Assembly (NCBI GenBank): GCA_026004655.1 | Contig: BPJO01000004.1 | Span: forward strand, 141,882 to 205,881 | Origin: Phycisphaerae bacterium | GTDB taxonomy: Bacteria; Planctomycetota; Phycisphaerae; Tepidisphaerales; Tepidisphaeraceae | Length of the DNA: 64,000 nt | Direction of reading: 5' to 3' | Shown: one piece after another, positions 17,820-26,988 of the stretch | Layout of the letters: the number at the start of each line of letters is the position of its first letter | Position numbering within the stretch: position 1 is the stretch's first letter | Position numbers and translations under genes: made by a program | The notes under the pieces: generated by a model | What the model saw: the letters and a program-made list of their open reading frames with translations, nothing else | What the model was told of the DNA's origin: nothing | Databases searched by the model: none

Positions 17820-19157
17820 ATGCTTTTTCGCCGGGATTTTCAAGAACATGTCCGTTTGGGATGGTATGTCATTCGGTGGGTCGTGATAGCTACACCGATC
17901 GCAGCAGTGATCGGATCATCCTGTGCGTTGTTTTTATGGGCGCTGGATCGAGCGACGGAAACGAGGTTTTCCCATCCCTGGTTACTGTTTCTTCTTCCGT
18001 TGGCGGGGGCGCTGATCGTTTGGTCGTATCGTCGGTGGGGCGGGGATTCAGGACATGGAAACAATCTGATCATGGACGAGATCCACGAGCCACGTGCAGG
18101 GGTTCCGGCACGGATGGCGCCGATGATTCTGATCAGCACGGTGGTGACGCACCTATTCGGAGGGTCGGCCGGTCGGGAGGGGACTGCGATTCAGATCGGG
18201 GGAAGTCTTGCAGCGACCCTGGGGCGTTTTTTCAAACTAACGACAACGGACACCCGGAAGCTTCTCATGGTGGGAATGTCGGCCGGTTTTGCGGGGGTTT
18301 TTGGAACACCGTTGGCCGGGACGGTTTTTGCCATCGAGGTCTTAGCGATCGGTCGAATGACTTATGAAGCCCTCCTACCTTGTCTAATCGGGGCCATCGT
18401 CGGGGATTATTTTTGCACGGTCTGGGGAGTGCATCATACCCGGTACATGGTCGAAGTCGGTCCGGCGGCATTCGAATGGTTGACCGCATCGAAAGTAGCC
18501 GTGGCTGCGGTGGCGTTTGGGTTGGTCAGTGTGGTGTTTGCAGAACTGACCCACGGATTGCATCGACTCTGGGAGCGGATTTGTCCGCGGGATTGGTTCA
18601 GACCAGTAATCGGGGGATGTCTGATCATTGGTTTGACCCATCTGTTGGGAACGCGGGACTATCTGGGGCTCGGAGTTTACTCATCAAGTCCTGACGGGGT
18701 ATCGATCCTTAACGCGTTTCATCCGAGCGGGGCAGACGCTATGAGCTGGTGGTGGAAAATACTTTTCACTGCGATCACGCTTAGCAGTGGATTCAAAGGT
18801 GGAGAGGTAACGCCTTTGTTCTTTGTCGGCGCGACGCTCGGGAATACGCTAGCGGGAGTAACCGGTGCGCCTGCGGATTTGTTCGCAGCCTTGGGTTTCG
18901 TGGCCGTTTTTGCCGGAGCAACCAATACCCCGTTGGCTTGTACGCTGATGGGCATCGAACTGTTCGGTAGTGCTCACATGATTTATTTCGCAATAGCCTG
19001 TTTTTTATCGTATGTATTCAGCGGTCATTCGGGGATTTACCTATCTCAGCGGATTGGCACCCGAAAAGGCATGCTGGACGGTGTTCCCGAAGGGGTTACC
19101 CTGGCCCGATTGAGGGATACCCATCATTCCCAATCCGAATCGGATCGATCCGGTTGA
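17820..19157 (+). CDS. CLC-family fluoride/proton antiporter (CLC-F type)
   Basis: The 445-residue membrane protein is a ClC-family transporter with about ten hydrophobic segments. The gating glutamate lies in GGSAGREGTAIQIGGS, where typical chloride transporters have GREGP; the usual GSGIP anion loop is replaced by GGDSGHGNNLI, and FGTPLAGTVFAIE and SSGFKGGEVTPLFFVGATLG are other family blocks. The variant loops and the fluoride riboswitch directly upstream both point to the CLC-F subgroup, which expels fluoride in exchange for protons. The start at 17820 follows GCGGAGAG; the open frame extends further up but those codons overlap the riboswitch leader. The C terminus is a short polar tail without CBS domains. 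Confidence 0.9.
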   Translation: MLFRRDFQEHVRLGWYVIRWVVIATPIAAVIGSSCALFLWALDRATETRFSHPWLLFLLPLAGALIVWSYRRWGGDSGHGNNLIMDEIHEPRAGVPARMAPMILISTVVTHLFGGSAGREGTAIQIGGSLAATLGRFFKLTTTDTRKLLMVGMSAGFAGVFGTPLAGTVFAIEVLAIGRMTYEALLPCLIGAIVGDYFCTVWGVHHTRYMVEVGPAAFEWLTASKVAVAAVAFGLVSVVFAELTHGLHRLWERICPRDWFRPVIGGCLIIGLTHLLGTRDYLGLGVYSSSPDGVSILNAFHPSGADAMSWWWKILFTAITLSSGFKGGEVTPLFFVGATLGNTLAGVTGAPADLFAALGFVAVFAGATNTPLACTLMGIELFGSAHMIYFAIACFLSYVFSGHSGIYLSQRIGTRKGMLDGVPEGVTLARLRDTHHSQSESDRSG

Positions 19158-19190
19158 GGATTTTCAAACTTTTTAAGAGTTACCGATTGG

Positions 19191-20825
19191 ATGGACACTC
19201 CAAACGACTCCGATACACTAAATACACAAGCTATGCCTACGATTACGATTGATGGTAAGAAGATTGAGTGCAAGGATCGCCAGATGATCCTACAGGCTGC
19301 GTTGGATGCCGGGATTGAGATTCCGCATTACTGTTATCACCCGGGATTGTCGATAGTAGCCTCTTGTCGCATCTGTTTGGCAGAGATCGAGGGCGGCCCC
19401 CCAAAGCTGGTTCCGACCTGTCAGACCCCGGTCCGGGATGGGATGGTGGTTCACACCCAATCCACCAAAGCCATCGCCAACCAGAAGCAGGTGATGGAGT
19501 ATCTTTTGGTGAATCATCCGCTGGATTGTCCGGTCTGCGACCAGGCCGGTGAATGTTATCTGCAGGACTATTCCTACAAATACGGGCGATCCGAATCCCG
19601 TTTCGAGGAGGAGAAGTACAAGAAGCCAAAGAAAGACATCGGTTTACATGTGCTTTTGTACAACGACCGATGCATCATGTGCACACGGTGTGTTCGGTTT
19701 ACCCGGGAAATTGCCGGAACGTCGGAATTGTTTGTTGATGGGCGGGGTAGTAAAGAGGAAATTGAAATTTTCCCCGGAAGGCCGTTGAACAACAAATTAT
19801 CCGGCAACGTGGTCGATCTGTGCCCGGTAGGGGCCTTACTGGACAAGGACTTTCTATTCAAGCAGCGGGTTTGGTTCCTCAAGAGTACGCCCAGCATTTC
19901 ACCGGTCGATGCCGGGGGAGAAAATATCTGGATCCACCACAATGAAGGAGTCGTGTACCGTCTCAAACCTCGATACAACCCCGAAGTCAATAAATGGTGG
20001 ATCAGCGACGATACTCGATACAGCTACAAAGTCGTGCAGGATGATAAACGTCTATTCGGCGCGATGCGAACTCAATATGGTACCCATGTCGAGGTCACAT
20101 TATGGGATGCGGTCCAACAGGCCGATACAGAACTGAGAAAACATCACCGTGATCACGGAGACGGATCTTTATTCGCCGTGCTCAGCCCGATGCTGGCAAC
20201 GGAAGAAGCGTATTTGCTGGCGACCTATGTTCGAGGAATCGACCCGCAAGCCACGCTAGTGCTGGGCCCGGTACCACGGTCGGAGCAGGATGAAGTCTTC
20301 CGACATTACATCACCAAACAGGAAACATTTCGTATCCAGGCGGAAAAGGTTCCCAACCGGTCCGGGGTTCAACGGATTATGGATCGGTTTGGTGGACCGA
20401 CCATGGACTGGACGACATTTTGCGCCGGAACCCACGTGTCGTTGAAAGCCGGTTGGGTCACTGGAGGATATCATTCCCATTGGGTCGGGAATGAACTGCC
20501 AGCAACCCTGAAAAAATCGTACAAAGTGGTCCAGGATTTGCTCCCAAGTGCTTTATCAGAATCGGCAGACATTTTGCTTCCCTCGGCGGCTTGGGTTGAA
20601 AAATCTGGATCGTGGGAAAATTACAAGGGAATGGTCCAATCCTTTGAACGAGCTTTTCCCCCGCGCCAAGGCGCTATAGCAGAGGGGGAAGTGCTCGCCA
20701 AGTTACTCAATCGTCGATATGACCCAGCTTCGATTCGTCAGGAGCTAGGTGAAGGTTTTGCTGCGATTCCGCCCATCCATGCGACAGAAGCCGATGAACC
20801 GGCAATGGAATTCGTAGAAATCTGA
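19191..20825 (+). CDS. nuoG: NADH-quinone oxidoreductase subunit G (NuoG)
   Basis: NuoG carries iron-sulfur clusters in the electron-input arm of complex I. The N-terminal 2Fe-2S ferredoxin domain has Cys48, Cys59, Cys62 and a later Cys (LVPTCQTP). The His-Cys3 site HPLDCPVCDQAGEC is followed by the 4Fe-4S ligands CIMCTRC and DLCPVGAL. The rest (about residues 220-544) is a shortened molybdopterin-oxidoreductase-like domain ending with SESADILLPSAAWVEKSGSWENYKG. The length is on the short side for NuoG but fits reduced versions. It stands alone; other nuo genes are not in the window, so complex I genes are dispersed or the operon was split. An internal ATG at 19233 is an alternative start. 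Confidence 0.93.
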   Translation: MDTPNDSDTLNTQAMPTITIDGKKIECKDRQMILQAALDAGIEIPHYCYHPGLSIVASCRICLAEIEGGPPKLVPTCQTPVRDGMVVHTQSTKAIANQKQVMEYLLVNHPLDCPVCDQAGECYLQDYSYKYGRSESRFEEEKYKKPKKDIGLHVLLYNDRCIMCTRCVRFTREIAGTSELFVDGRGSKEEIEIFPGRPLNNKLSGNVVDLCPVGALLDKDFLFKQRVWFLKSTPSISPVDAGGENIWIHHNEGVVYRLKPRYNPEVNKWWISDDTRYSYKVVQDDKRLFGAMRTQYGTHVEVTLWDAVQQADTELRKHHRDHGDGSLFAVLSPMLATEEAYLLATYVRGIDPQATLVLGPVPRSEQDEVFRHYITKQETFRIQAEKVPNRSGVQRIMDRFGGPTMDWTTFCAGTHVSLKAGWVTGGYHSHWVGNELPATLKKSYKVVQDLLPSALSESADILLPSAAWVEKSGSWENYKGMVQSFERAFPPRQGAIAEGEVLAKLLNRRYDPASIRQELGEGFAAIPPIHATEADEPAMEFVEI

Positions 20826-21045
20826 ATTTAGCGCACCCATATAATCTCACCCTCATTGCGCCCTCATCTGACCATACTCGGTTTTGTATACCCGATCGTG
20901 TGCAGATTTCCTATATTAACAATGGTTTATATAAATTGCGTTAATTCATCCAAATTTGATTGGTAGTTCCAGTTAAAAGCTGTACAGTCAAATTACCAAT
21001 GATGCTCCTTATATGGGCAGCCTGCGCTCTTTATCGTAATGACAA

Positions 21046-23400
21046 ATGCAATTAAGTCGTATTTCCAACATCGAGTCACTAGAACCTCGTCGTCTTTTAT
21101 CCGTAGCCTATCCTTCCGCCCCGGCACAACGAATTCCTGTAACCTCCGGTTCAGTGCCTTCGATGGTCTTAGCGACATCAAAACTGAACGAAAATCTTTC
21201 CTGGCAAGCCATTACGGATAGTCCGATCAAACGGTATGAAATGCAAAAAGCCGTTTTAAATGGAAAAATCTACCTGTTCGGGGGGCTTTATAATTCAGAC
21301 TACAAAGCATCACTTCGGGCGGATGTTTATAATCCCCAGACCGACACTTACACCCGGTTGAGGGATCTACCCAAGTTGCTCACTCATGCTCAGACAGTTG
21401 TCGTCAACAGTGAAATCTGGTTGATAGGTGGGTTTGTGGGACATCACCCGGGATTACCTACTAAAGATGTTTGGATTTACAACCCACAGTCGGACACTTA
21501 TCGAAAGGGTCCGAGCCTAGTTGAAGCAAATGGCGCCGGCGGGGCGGGCTTGGTGAACAATACGATTATCTATTTCGGCGGTCAAAAACGTGACCCGAAA
21601 ACAGGAAACGAAACGGGTAACATCGCTAAAGCATGGAAACTCGATCTGTCCAGCACCAATCCCAAGTGGGTCCGCGTGAAAGACATGCCCGGGGCACGCA
21701 ATCATTTCGGTTCGGTCGTTATTGGAAAATATGTTTATGCAGTTGGTGGACAAAACGGAGGAGATGAATGGTATCAAAACTCCAGCCGCGTGGACCGTTA
21801 CGATGTCACAACCAATACTTGGACCCGATTAAAAGATCTTCCCACGGGAAGAGGGCATAGTAATGAAAATACCGTCGTGGCTGAGGGTAAGATTTATCTT
21901 ATCGGCGGCGCTGGAAACGTCCCGAGCAAAGCCCAAAGCAATGCCCGTTCGACCGTGTTTCGATACGATCCGGATTCCAATACCTGGCAAACGCTCAATA
22001 ATGCGCCTGTCGCCCGTAAGAATGCTACCGTTGCCTATATCGATGCTTATCTTTATCTGATTGGTGGAGGCGACTGGAAAGGGGCTTACTCGCAGGCCTA
22101 TCGAGCACAGTTGCTGACGACAGATGCCGAAGGTCAAACGCCTCCTTCCACCGGTTCTTCGAGTATCAGCGGCTTTTTATGGAACGACACCGATGCCGAT
22201 GGGGTGGTGGATTCGAACGAATCCCGCACGGGTCGTCGAACGGTTTTCCTGGACCAGAACCGCAACGGCAAGCTGGACTCGGGTGAGAAATCAACGACGT
22301 CTGATTCTCAGGGGAATTACCGATTCACCGGTTTGTCTGCGGGGACTTATTACGTTACCCGGGTTTTCCCGTCGGGGTATCGACTCAGCAATGATCCGAA
22401 CGGGTATCGAACGGTTTCGATTTTCTCGAATCAAAATATCATCGATATCCATCTAGGCACCACCAACAAACCTGGTACTTCAACACCACCGTCCGACGGC
22501 ACGGCTGTCTGGTTTAAAGCATCTTCTTTACCCATTAAACTTGGTGAAACATCCGGCGGGGTCATCAATGGAAAGCTCTATATCATCGGCGACGGTTCAT
22601 CCCGAGTATATCGATATGACCTGAACACCAACACTTGGACCACCTTGGCGGCCAGATCCGTATCTGCCAAAGATCAGGTCGCGGAAGTCGTCAACGGCAA
22701 GCTTTATGTATTTGGTGGGGTACGATATCTGAGCACAGGACAACAGGTGTTGACCACCGCACAAGTCTATGATCCTGCTACCAACAAGTGGTCTAACCTC
22801 AAAAATATGCCTTACGCGATGGCTGCTGGTCAGACCGCAGTCATCGGGGGAAAAATCTACATTGCCGGGGGGTTCACGACTGGAAACGTCACAACTGACC
22901 GGGTGATCCGTTACGACCCTGCCTCTAATGCCTATACGGAGCTAGCCCGGATGCCCCGTAAGCTCGATTCCGGTGCTTCAGGAACGGACGGATCCAAACT
23001 ATATATTTTCGGCGGTCGAGATGTCGGTGACCGCCCCGGGAACGGATATGCGCAGACACTGGTCTATAACCCGGATACCAATTCCTGGAGCACCAACGCA
23101 GCCCAACCTCTGCCCGTCGGACGAGGCGGAATCAGTAAAGCACCGTTCATCAACGGAGAGTTTTATATCATTGGTGGGGAAACGGATTCCAAATACTCTG
23201 AAACCGGTTCGGACGGTGTCTATGATCGGGTTGATATCTACAATCCGTCGACCAATCGTTGGCGTGTCGGACCACCCATCCCGACCGACCGACACGGGAT
23301 TGCCCCGTTGGTTTTGAATAACCGCATCTATGTCGCGGGAGGCGGCATCGTACAAGGTAAGAGTGAAACCAGTGTCGTGGAGTACTTACAGTTGCCTTGA
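21046..23400 (+). CDS. Exported LEPR-XLL Kelch-repeat protein with an SdrD-B-like domain
   Basis: The 784-residue protein begins with the LEPR-XLL motif (SLEPRRLLS), a sorting-type N terminus found on many planctomycete exported proteins. Residues ~45-355 form Kelch repeats (recurrent GGxxG with YDPxTNTWxxLxxLP), residues ~365-460 an SdrD-B-like beta-sandwich (ISGFLWNDTDADGV, DQNRNGKLDSGE, GNYRFTGLSAGTYYVT) with calcium-type Asp-rich loops, and residues ~490-784 a second set of Kelch repeats. So two beta-propellers are separated by one Ig-like module. A surface or extracellular binding role is likely. The central domain is encoded by DNA that recurs perfectly in the next gene. Confidence 0.88.
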   Translation: MQLSRISNIESLEPRRLLSVAYPSAPAQRIPVTSGSVPSMVLATSKLNENLSWQAITDSPIKRYEMQKAVLNGKIYLFGGLYNSDYKASLRADVYNPQTDTYTRLRDLPKLLTHAQTVVVNSEIWLIGGFVGHHPGLPTKDVWIYNPQSDTYRKGPSLVEANGAGGAGLVNNTIIYFGGQKRDPKTGNETGNIAKAWKLDLSSTNPKWVRVKDMPGARNHFGSVVIGKYVYAVGGQNGGDEWYQNSSRVDRYDVTTNTWTRLKDLPTGRGHSNENTVVAEGKIYLIGGAGNVPSKAQSNARSTVFRYDPDSNTWQTLNNAPVARKNATVAYIDAYLYLIGGGDWKGAYSQAYRAQLLTTDAEGQTPPSTGSSSISGFLWNDTDADGVVDSNESRTGRRTVFLDQNRNGKLDSGEKSTTSDSQGNYRFTGLSAGTYYVTRVFPSGYRLSNDPNGYRTVSIFSNQNIIDIHLGTTNKPGTSTPPSDGTAVWFKASSLPIKLGETSGGVINGKLYIIGDGSSRVYRYDLNTNTWTTLAARSVSAKDQVAEVVNGKLYVFGGVRYLSTGQQVLTTAQVYDPATNKWSNLKNMPYAMAAGQTAVIGGKIYIAGGFTTGNVTTDRVIRYDPASNAYTELARMPRKLDSGASGTDGSKLYIFGGRDVGDRPGNGYAQTLVYNPDTNSWSTNAAQPLPVGRGGISKAPFINGEFYIIGGETDSKYSETGSDGVYDRVDIYNPSTNRWRVGPPIPTDRHGIAPLVLNNRIYVAGGGIVQGKSETSVVEYLQLP
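22141..22388 (+). repeat. 248-bp direct repeat, copy 1 (SdrD-B-like domain)
   Basis: This DNA is identical, base for base by eye, to 24159-24406. It begins at CCTCCTTCCACCGG and ends at GGGGTATCGACTCAG, after which the copies diverge. It encodes the whole SdrD-B-like module in the Kelch gene. No transposase or terminal repeats flank it, so recent duplication or gene conversion of a domain is the simplest reading. Confidence 0.95.
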
Positions 23401-23582
23401 AGTGCTTTTATCACAAGCTATTTAAATAAAAACAGTTAAGGGATTTGAGCAGATTCTTAACGCGGGTGTCTTGGTCTAAAAATCGGATGAAAAGTGAATT
23501 CCGGTTATAAAAAGTGTGGAGCTGCGTCTAGTCAGGTGAATAAGAGTGTTCGGTGGTGTTCCCTTTTTTTGGGAGAATCATA

Positions 23583-24482
23583 ATGTCAATGGTCAGGCGC
23601 GTAATCTCAGAAAATCTGGAACCCCGCAAACTCCTAGCAGGCGTGTTCGTTGAACAAAACGGTTTGCTGATGGTCGAGATCGAATCAGAACCTACCAACG
23701 GCTGGACTCGAGTCACTTCACCTGGCGGTTATACCGGATCATCAGCCTACCAATGGAATGGGGCGGACTTCTTTCATAACCCCGGAAACGCAAAGCTTAA
23801 ATATGCCTTTAAAATCAATAACCCGGGAACCTACAGCTTCAAACTCCGCAGCTATAACATCACCAGTGATCCCAAAGAGTTCAATGATGTCTGGGTCCGA
23901 ATCGATGGGCAAAAATGGGAAAAAATCTTTCAATCCCGCAACAAACAGTGGACCTGGTTCACCCGTAGAGAAGTAAGTCATGGCGTGTACGACACCAACT
24001 GGGACTTCAATCTCTCAGCGGGAAATCACACGATCGAATTTTCAGCCCGATCCAACAAGTTTATTATCGACCGATTTGCACTTCACAAATCGGGGGTGGC
24101 TTATGAAAGCACTTCCATTCCTCCAAGCCCGACAACCAATGGCTCCGCGCCCAATCCGCCTCCTTCCACCGGTTCTTCGAGTATCAGCGGCTTTTTATGG
24201 AACGACACCGATGCCGATGGGGTGGTGGATTCGAACGAATCCCGCACGGGTCGTCGAACGGTTTTCCTGGACCAGAACCGCAACGGCAAGCTGGACTCGG
24301 GTGAGAAATCAACGACGTCTGATTCTCAGGGGAATTACCGATTCACCGGTTTGTCTGCGGGGACTTATTACGTTACCCGGGTTTTCCCGTCGGGGTATCG
24401 ACTCAGTAATAACACGTTCGGCTACGTACAGATCACCCTCGGCAATTCTGCTAAGGTGAATCTGGGCAGCCGAACGATCTAA
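23583..24482 (+). CDS. Exported LEPR-XLL protein with carbohydrate-binding-like and SdrD-B-like domains
   Basis: The 299-residue protein starts with the LEPR-XLL motif (NLEPRKLLAG). Residues ~20-175 form a beta-sandwich that looks like a carbohydrate-binding module: MVEIESEP, a run of aromatic residues, YAFKINNPGTYSFKLRSYN, VWVRIDGQKWEKIF, FNLSAGNHTIEFSARSNKFIIDRFAL. After a Pro/Ser linker comes an SdrD-B-like domain encoded by the second copy of the 248-bp repeat. The ATG at 23583 is preferred because GGGAGAA lies eight bases upstream. It is likely secreted and surface-attached. It converges on the CARF-RelE gene, leaving only 60 bases between them. Confidence 0.83.
   Translation: MSMVRRVISENLEPRKLLAGVFVEQNGLLMVEIESEPTNGWTRVTSPGGYTGSSAYQWNGADFFHNPGNAKLKYAFKINNPGTYSFKLRSYNITSDPKEFNDVWVRIDGQKWEKIFQSRNKQWTWFTRREVSHGVYDTNWDFNLSAGNHTIEFSARSNKFIIDRFALHKSGVAYESTSIPPSPTTNGSAPNPPPSTGSSSISGFLWNDTDADGVVDSNESRTGRRTVFLDQNRNGKLDSGEKSTTSDSQGNYRFTGLSAGTYYVTRVFPSGYRLSNNTFGYVQITLGNSAKVNLGSRTI
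24159..24406 (+). repeat. 248-bp direct repeat, copy 2 (SdrD-B-like domain)
   Basis: This is the second copy of 22141-22388, placed 2018 bases downstream in the same orientation and reading frame, near the 3' end of the neighbouring LEPR-XLL gene. Absence of even synonymous differences implies very recent copying or ongoing gene conversion. Confidence 0.95.
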
Positions 24483-24542
24483 AGACCTTCGATGTTTGAA
24501 ACAGACTTTGACCCGTTTAAATCTCCATCGAAGTGTTTATCT

Positions 24543-25652
24543 TCAGTGCAATGCTGGGATCAGACGATCAAGTTCAGCAACTCCGGATTCGTAATGAAAG
24601 AAGATCCTCCGACAGTCGGCATCAGCCCAGGCATCGGCTTCATGAGTGGAAGGCCAAAACGCGTCCTTATTCTTCAGAGGCTTGATGTCTAGCCGATCGA
24701 GACGGACTTGATTTTCTAGACACATCATTAGATCATCAATTCGTTCATTCAAAATGGCGTATCGGTCTTTGGGAAGATTTCGAACATCTTTTTCGAATGA
24801 AGTTTCGAAGCGGATCCTGTCCGACGGAGAATCCAGAAGACGTTGGCTATAAAGTTCTGGTCTAAACGCTTCCCAGATCAGCTTACCCCACGGCGAGAGG
24901 TCAACAAGATCATCCACTCGTTCTAGCATCGATTCAGGAATATTGTGCAAGTTCTCTTCATCAGGTTGAGGGCCTAGCACAGCGAGCCTGCGAAACAGTC
25001 GAGCATGGGCACGCATGATTTCCTGTGCGGCTGAGTTAAGGTCAACGGGTAAACGCGGAATACGAAGCAACTCACTGCCGGATTCAAAAATATAGACGAT
25101 TTCGTCAGCATAAAACATACCCAGGGTTTGCATGAATCCCTGAACTGACTTAAATCCTCCGACAAGGTTGAAGATAATATGATATTTATTTGCTCGGTAA
25201 CCCGGGAGAGTTCTGGCTGCCCAGTCGACCAGGTGGCGCAAACCTTTATCAAACGATTGCCGGGAACGCGTAGTCAGTGATTCCGCAGGTTCGAGTTGTG
25301 GGATGACACCATACGATTCAAGCTTGGCTTGAATTAATTTAGCCGCATCTGTGCCCAGCTGTGTGTCCGTATGGATCAGGACATAAACATCCTTTTGATC
25401 TAAAGGTGTCTGATCCTTCGATATGGACAAGATGCCATTGAGTTCAGCAGAAGCTCTTTTAGCAGTTTTGATATCGGACTGCAAAAGCTTTTCTTTCGCC
25501 TTTTGAATGAGGTCTTTGAGAGCCTGCTGATGTTCGGATGGGATGGTGGATAAATCGTGTTCGTTGGCATATTGGTTGACCAGCTTTCGGGTGGATTCAT
25601 CCGCAAGATTGGTCAGCACGCTCGTTCCACAGGTAGAGATGATCAGATTCAT
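24543..25652 (-). CDS. CARF-RelE fusion, Cami1-like CRISPR-associated mRNA interferase
   Basis: The 369-residue protein begins with an APE2256-type CARF (Rossmann) domain: MNLIISTCGTSVLTN, YVLIHTDTQLGTDAAKLI, and YHIIFNLVGGFKSVQGFMQTLG, a set that binds cyclic oligoadenylate. Residues ~195-255 form a helical linker compatible with a winged-helix segment. The last ~100 residues match a RelE/ParE-type toxin fold (FETSFEKDVRNLPKD, LNERIDDLM, LDIKPLKNK, HEADAWADADCRRIFFHYESG). CARF-wHTH-RelE is the architecture of Cami1, which is known to cleave mRNA at the ribosomal A site when cyclic tetra-adenylate binds. The gene lies 150 bases behind the csx1-like gene at the end of the type III-B operon. 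I infer that it arrests translation after Cmr signalling. Confidence 0.82.
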   Translation of the reverse strand: MNLIISTCGTSVLTNLADESTRKLVNQYANEHDLSTIPSEHQQALKDLIQKAKEKLLQSDIKTAKRASAELNGILSISKDQTPLDQKDVYVLIHTDTQLGTDAAKLIQAKLESYGVIPQLEPAESLTTRSRQSFDKGLRHLVDWAARTLPGYRANKYHIIFNLVGGFKSVQGFMQTLGMFYADEIVYIFESGSELLRIPRLPVDLNSAAQEIMRAHARLFRRLAVLGPQPDEENLHNIPESMLERVDDLVDLSPWGKLIWEAFRPELYSQRLLDSPSDRIRFETSFEKDVRNLPKDRYAILNERIDDLMMCLENQVRLDRLDIKPLKNKDAFWPSTHEADAWADADCRRIFFHYESGVAELDRLIPALH

Positions 25653-25801
25653 AAGGTTATACCTATTAAAGATCGTTAATCAGAACTTGGTGTCTTTTTT
25701 ATACTTTCTCTCAACTGAATGTATGACGATAAAGATGGCTTCGGTTAATCACACTCAATTGATGATGAAATTTTAAAAAATCACACATTCGACGAACTTA
25801 A

Positions 25802-26980
25802 CTAGAGAGTTTGTTTATTGATGTTTTGTTCCCACTCTATGAGCAACTTTTCGAGTTGTTCCTTGAACCAGCTTCGGTCATGTGGCTGCTGATTGAAGCC
25901 GGCATGCTGGATGTCGTTGCGGACTTCGCTGACCGTTTGGAACTGCGGTGTTGCAGTTTGCCAAGATTGTTCCTGAGATTCGCGCGATTTCCGATTGAAT
26001 CCTGATCCGGGATGATCGGCGTCATGGGGTGCGCCAAGTGTGATCCATCCTTCACGAAGGACGGAGATCGCTTCACTGTAGCGCCCCATTTTCTGATACA
26101 GTTTTGCCAAGGCGATGAGAGCTTGCTGCCCTGGTTTGGAAGACAACCTTGCTCCACCGGTCAGCAGCGGCTTGACCATTTCTTGCACCTGGTCGAGCAC
26201 CAGTGCCAGTGCCGGCAGGTGTTGAATGACCTCGTTCTTGGTCTGTTCAATCGCATCGTAGAGTCGCTGGGCTGAAGGCTGTTCCTTTTCCTTGCCGATG
26301 AGCAACGAACCGGTTCGGATTGTGGTGAAGTCATCACTGAAGGATTTGATCGCTCCGGCGAGCTTGGGAAGTTGTGAAAAGCCTGATTTCACACCATCAT
26401 CGGCCCGTTGCTTGTTCAGTGCTCGGCCAAGGCTGTCTGTATCCGCCACAATTTGATCTGCTTGGCCGGTCCGGAGAAACATCATGAGGTTCCGCGACCA
26501 GGAGAGCACTTCCAGAAATGGGGTCAGCTCCCAGATCGGGCTTGTGTCGCCTTGTCGATACTCCCCGTAGACCACGCGGATCTTGGGTGGAGTCGACAGA
26601 ACCGACTGAATGTACTGAATGCAGGCGGCCGCGAAGAACGGCTGCATCCGAAAACCGTGGGTGATGTCCAGCAGGACGGGACTGTCACTGGCGTCGATCA
26701 CCTCGACGATGGTTCCGAACATTCGCCAGAGTTGATGTGGTTCGCCACCGGTCGGGACAGGAACTTGTTCAGGAACAGGGTGTCCAGAGCCTGACAACAC
26801 TTGGGCAAGTGCATTCCCATGCTGGTTCCAGGCCTCCGCCGTCGCGATCAGGCGGATCTCGTTCGCCCGGTTGAACTCTGCCAAAGCATGAGCCACATAC
26901 CGCGTTCGGCAAGTGCTGCCCTCGAAAGAGTAGGTCGTCTCATCGTATTTGCCCGTACCGAGAAAGCTAATCAGTCGCAT
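25802..26980 (-). CDS. Csx1/Csx2 (TM1812 family) CARF-HEPN ribonuclease
   Basis: This is an accessory effector of type III systems. The N terminus MRLISFLGTGKYDETTY is the TM1812-family CARF start; LLDITHGFRMQPFFAAAC is the second CARF motif. The C-terminal HEPN domain has the RNase motif RNDIQH (Arg354 and His359 in the 392-residue form), of the R-x4-H type. On binding cyclic oligoadenylate such proteins degrade RNA nonspecifically. I place the start at 26980, where the family-typical N terminus begins, just behind the cmr6 stop at 26989; an ATG at 27013 would overlap cmr6. It is the last gene in the tightly packed cmr operon. Confidence 0.88.
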   Translation of the reverse strand: MRLISFLGTGKYDETTYSFEGSTCRTRYVAHALAEFNRANEIRLIATAEAWNQHGNALAQVLSGSGHPVPEQVPVPTGGEPHQLWRMFGTIVEVIDASDSPVLLDITHGFRMQPFFAAACIQYIQSVLSTPPKIRVVYGEYRQGDTSPIWELTPFLEVLSWSRNLMMFLRTGQADQIVADTDSLGRALNKQRADDGVKSGFSQLPKLAGAIKSFSDDFTTIRTGSLLIGKEKEQPSAQRLYDAIEQTKNEVIQHLPALALVLDQVQEMVKPLLTGGARLSSKPGQQALIALAKLYQKMGRYSEAISVLREGWITLGAPHDADHPGSGFNRKSRESQEQSWQTATPQFQTVSEVRNDIQHAGFNQQPHDRSWFKEQLEKLLIEWEQNINKQTL

Positions 26981-26988
26981 AGAGTGAC

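Noticed and set aside
17820..19157. Call as an ordinary chloride channel (ClcA/EriC)
   Set aside because: The GSGIP loop is absent, GREGT replaces GREGP, and a fluoride riboswitch precedes it, so the CLC-F reading fits better.
20826..21045. tRNA or small RNA in the gap between nuoG and the Kelch gene
   Set aside because: No cloverleaf pattern or terminator-like hairpin could be found by eye; I see nothing to annotate here.
22141..24406. The 248-bp repeat as an insertion sequence or transposon end
   Set aside because: It encodes part of both host proteins in frame, with no transposase, inverted ends or target duplication.
25653..25801. Possible repeat-spacer unit in the gap between the two CARF genes
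   Set aside because: No sequence of 25-40 bases recurs here or in the other gaps of the block (24483-24542 and 47564-47987); so no array is called.
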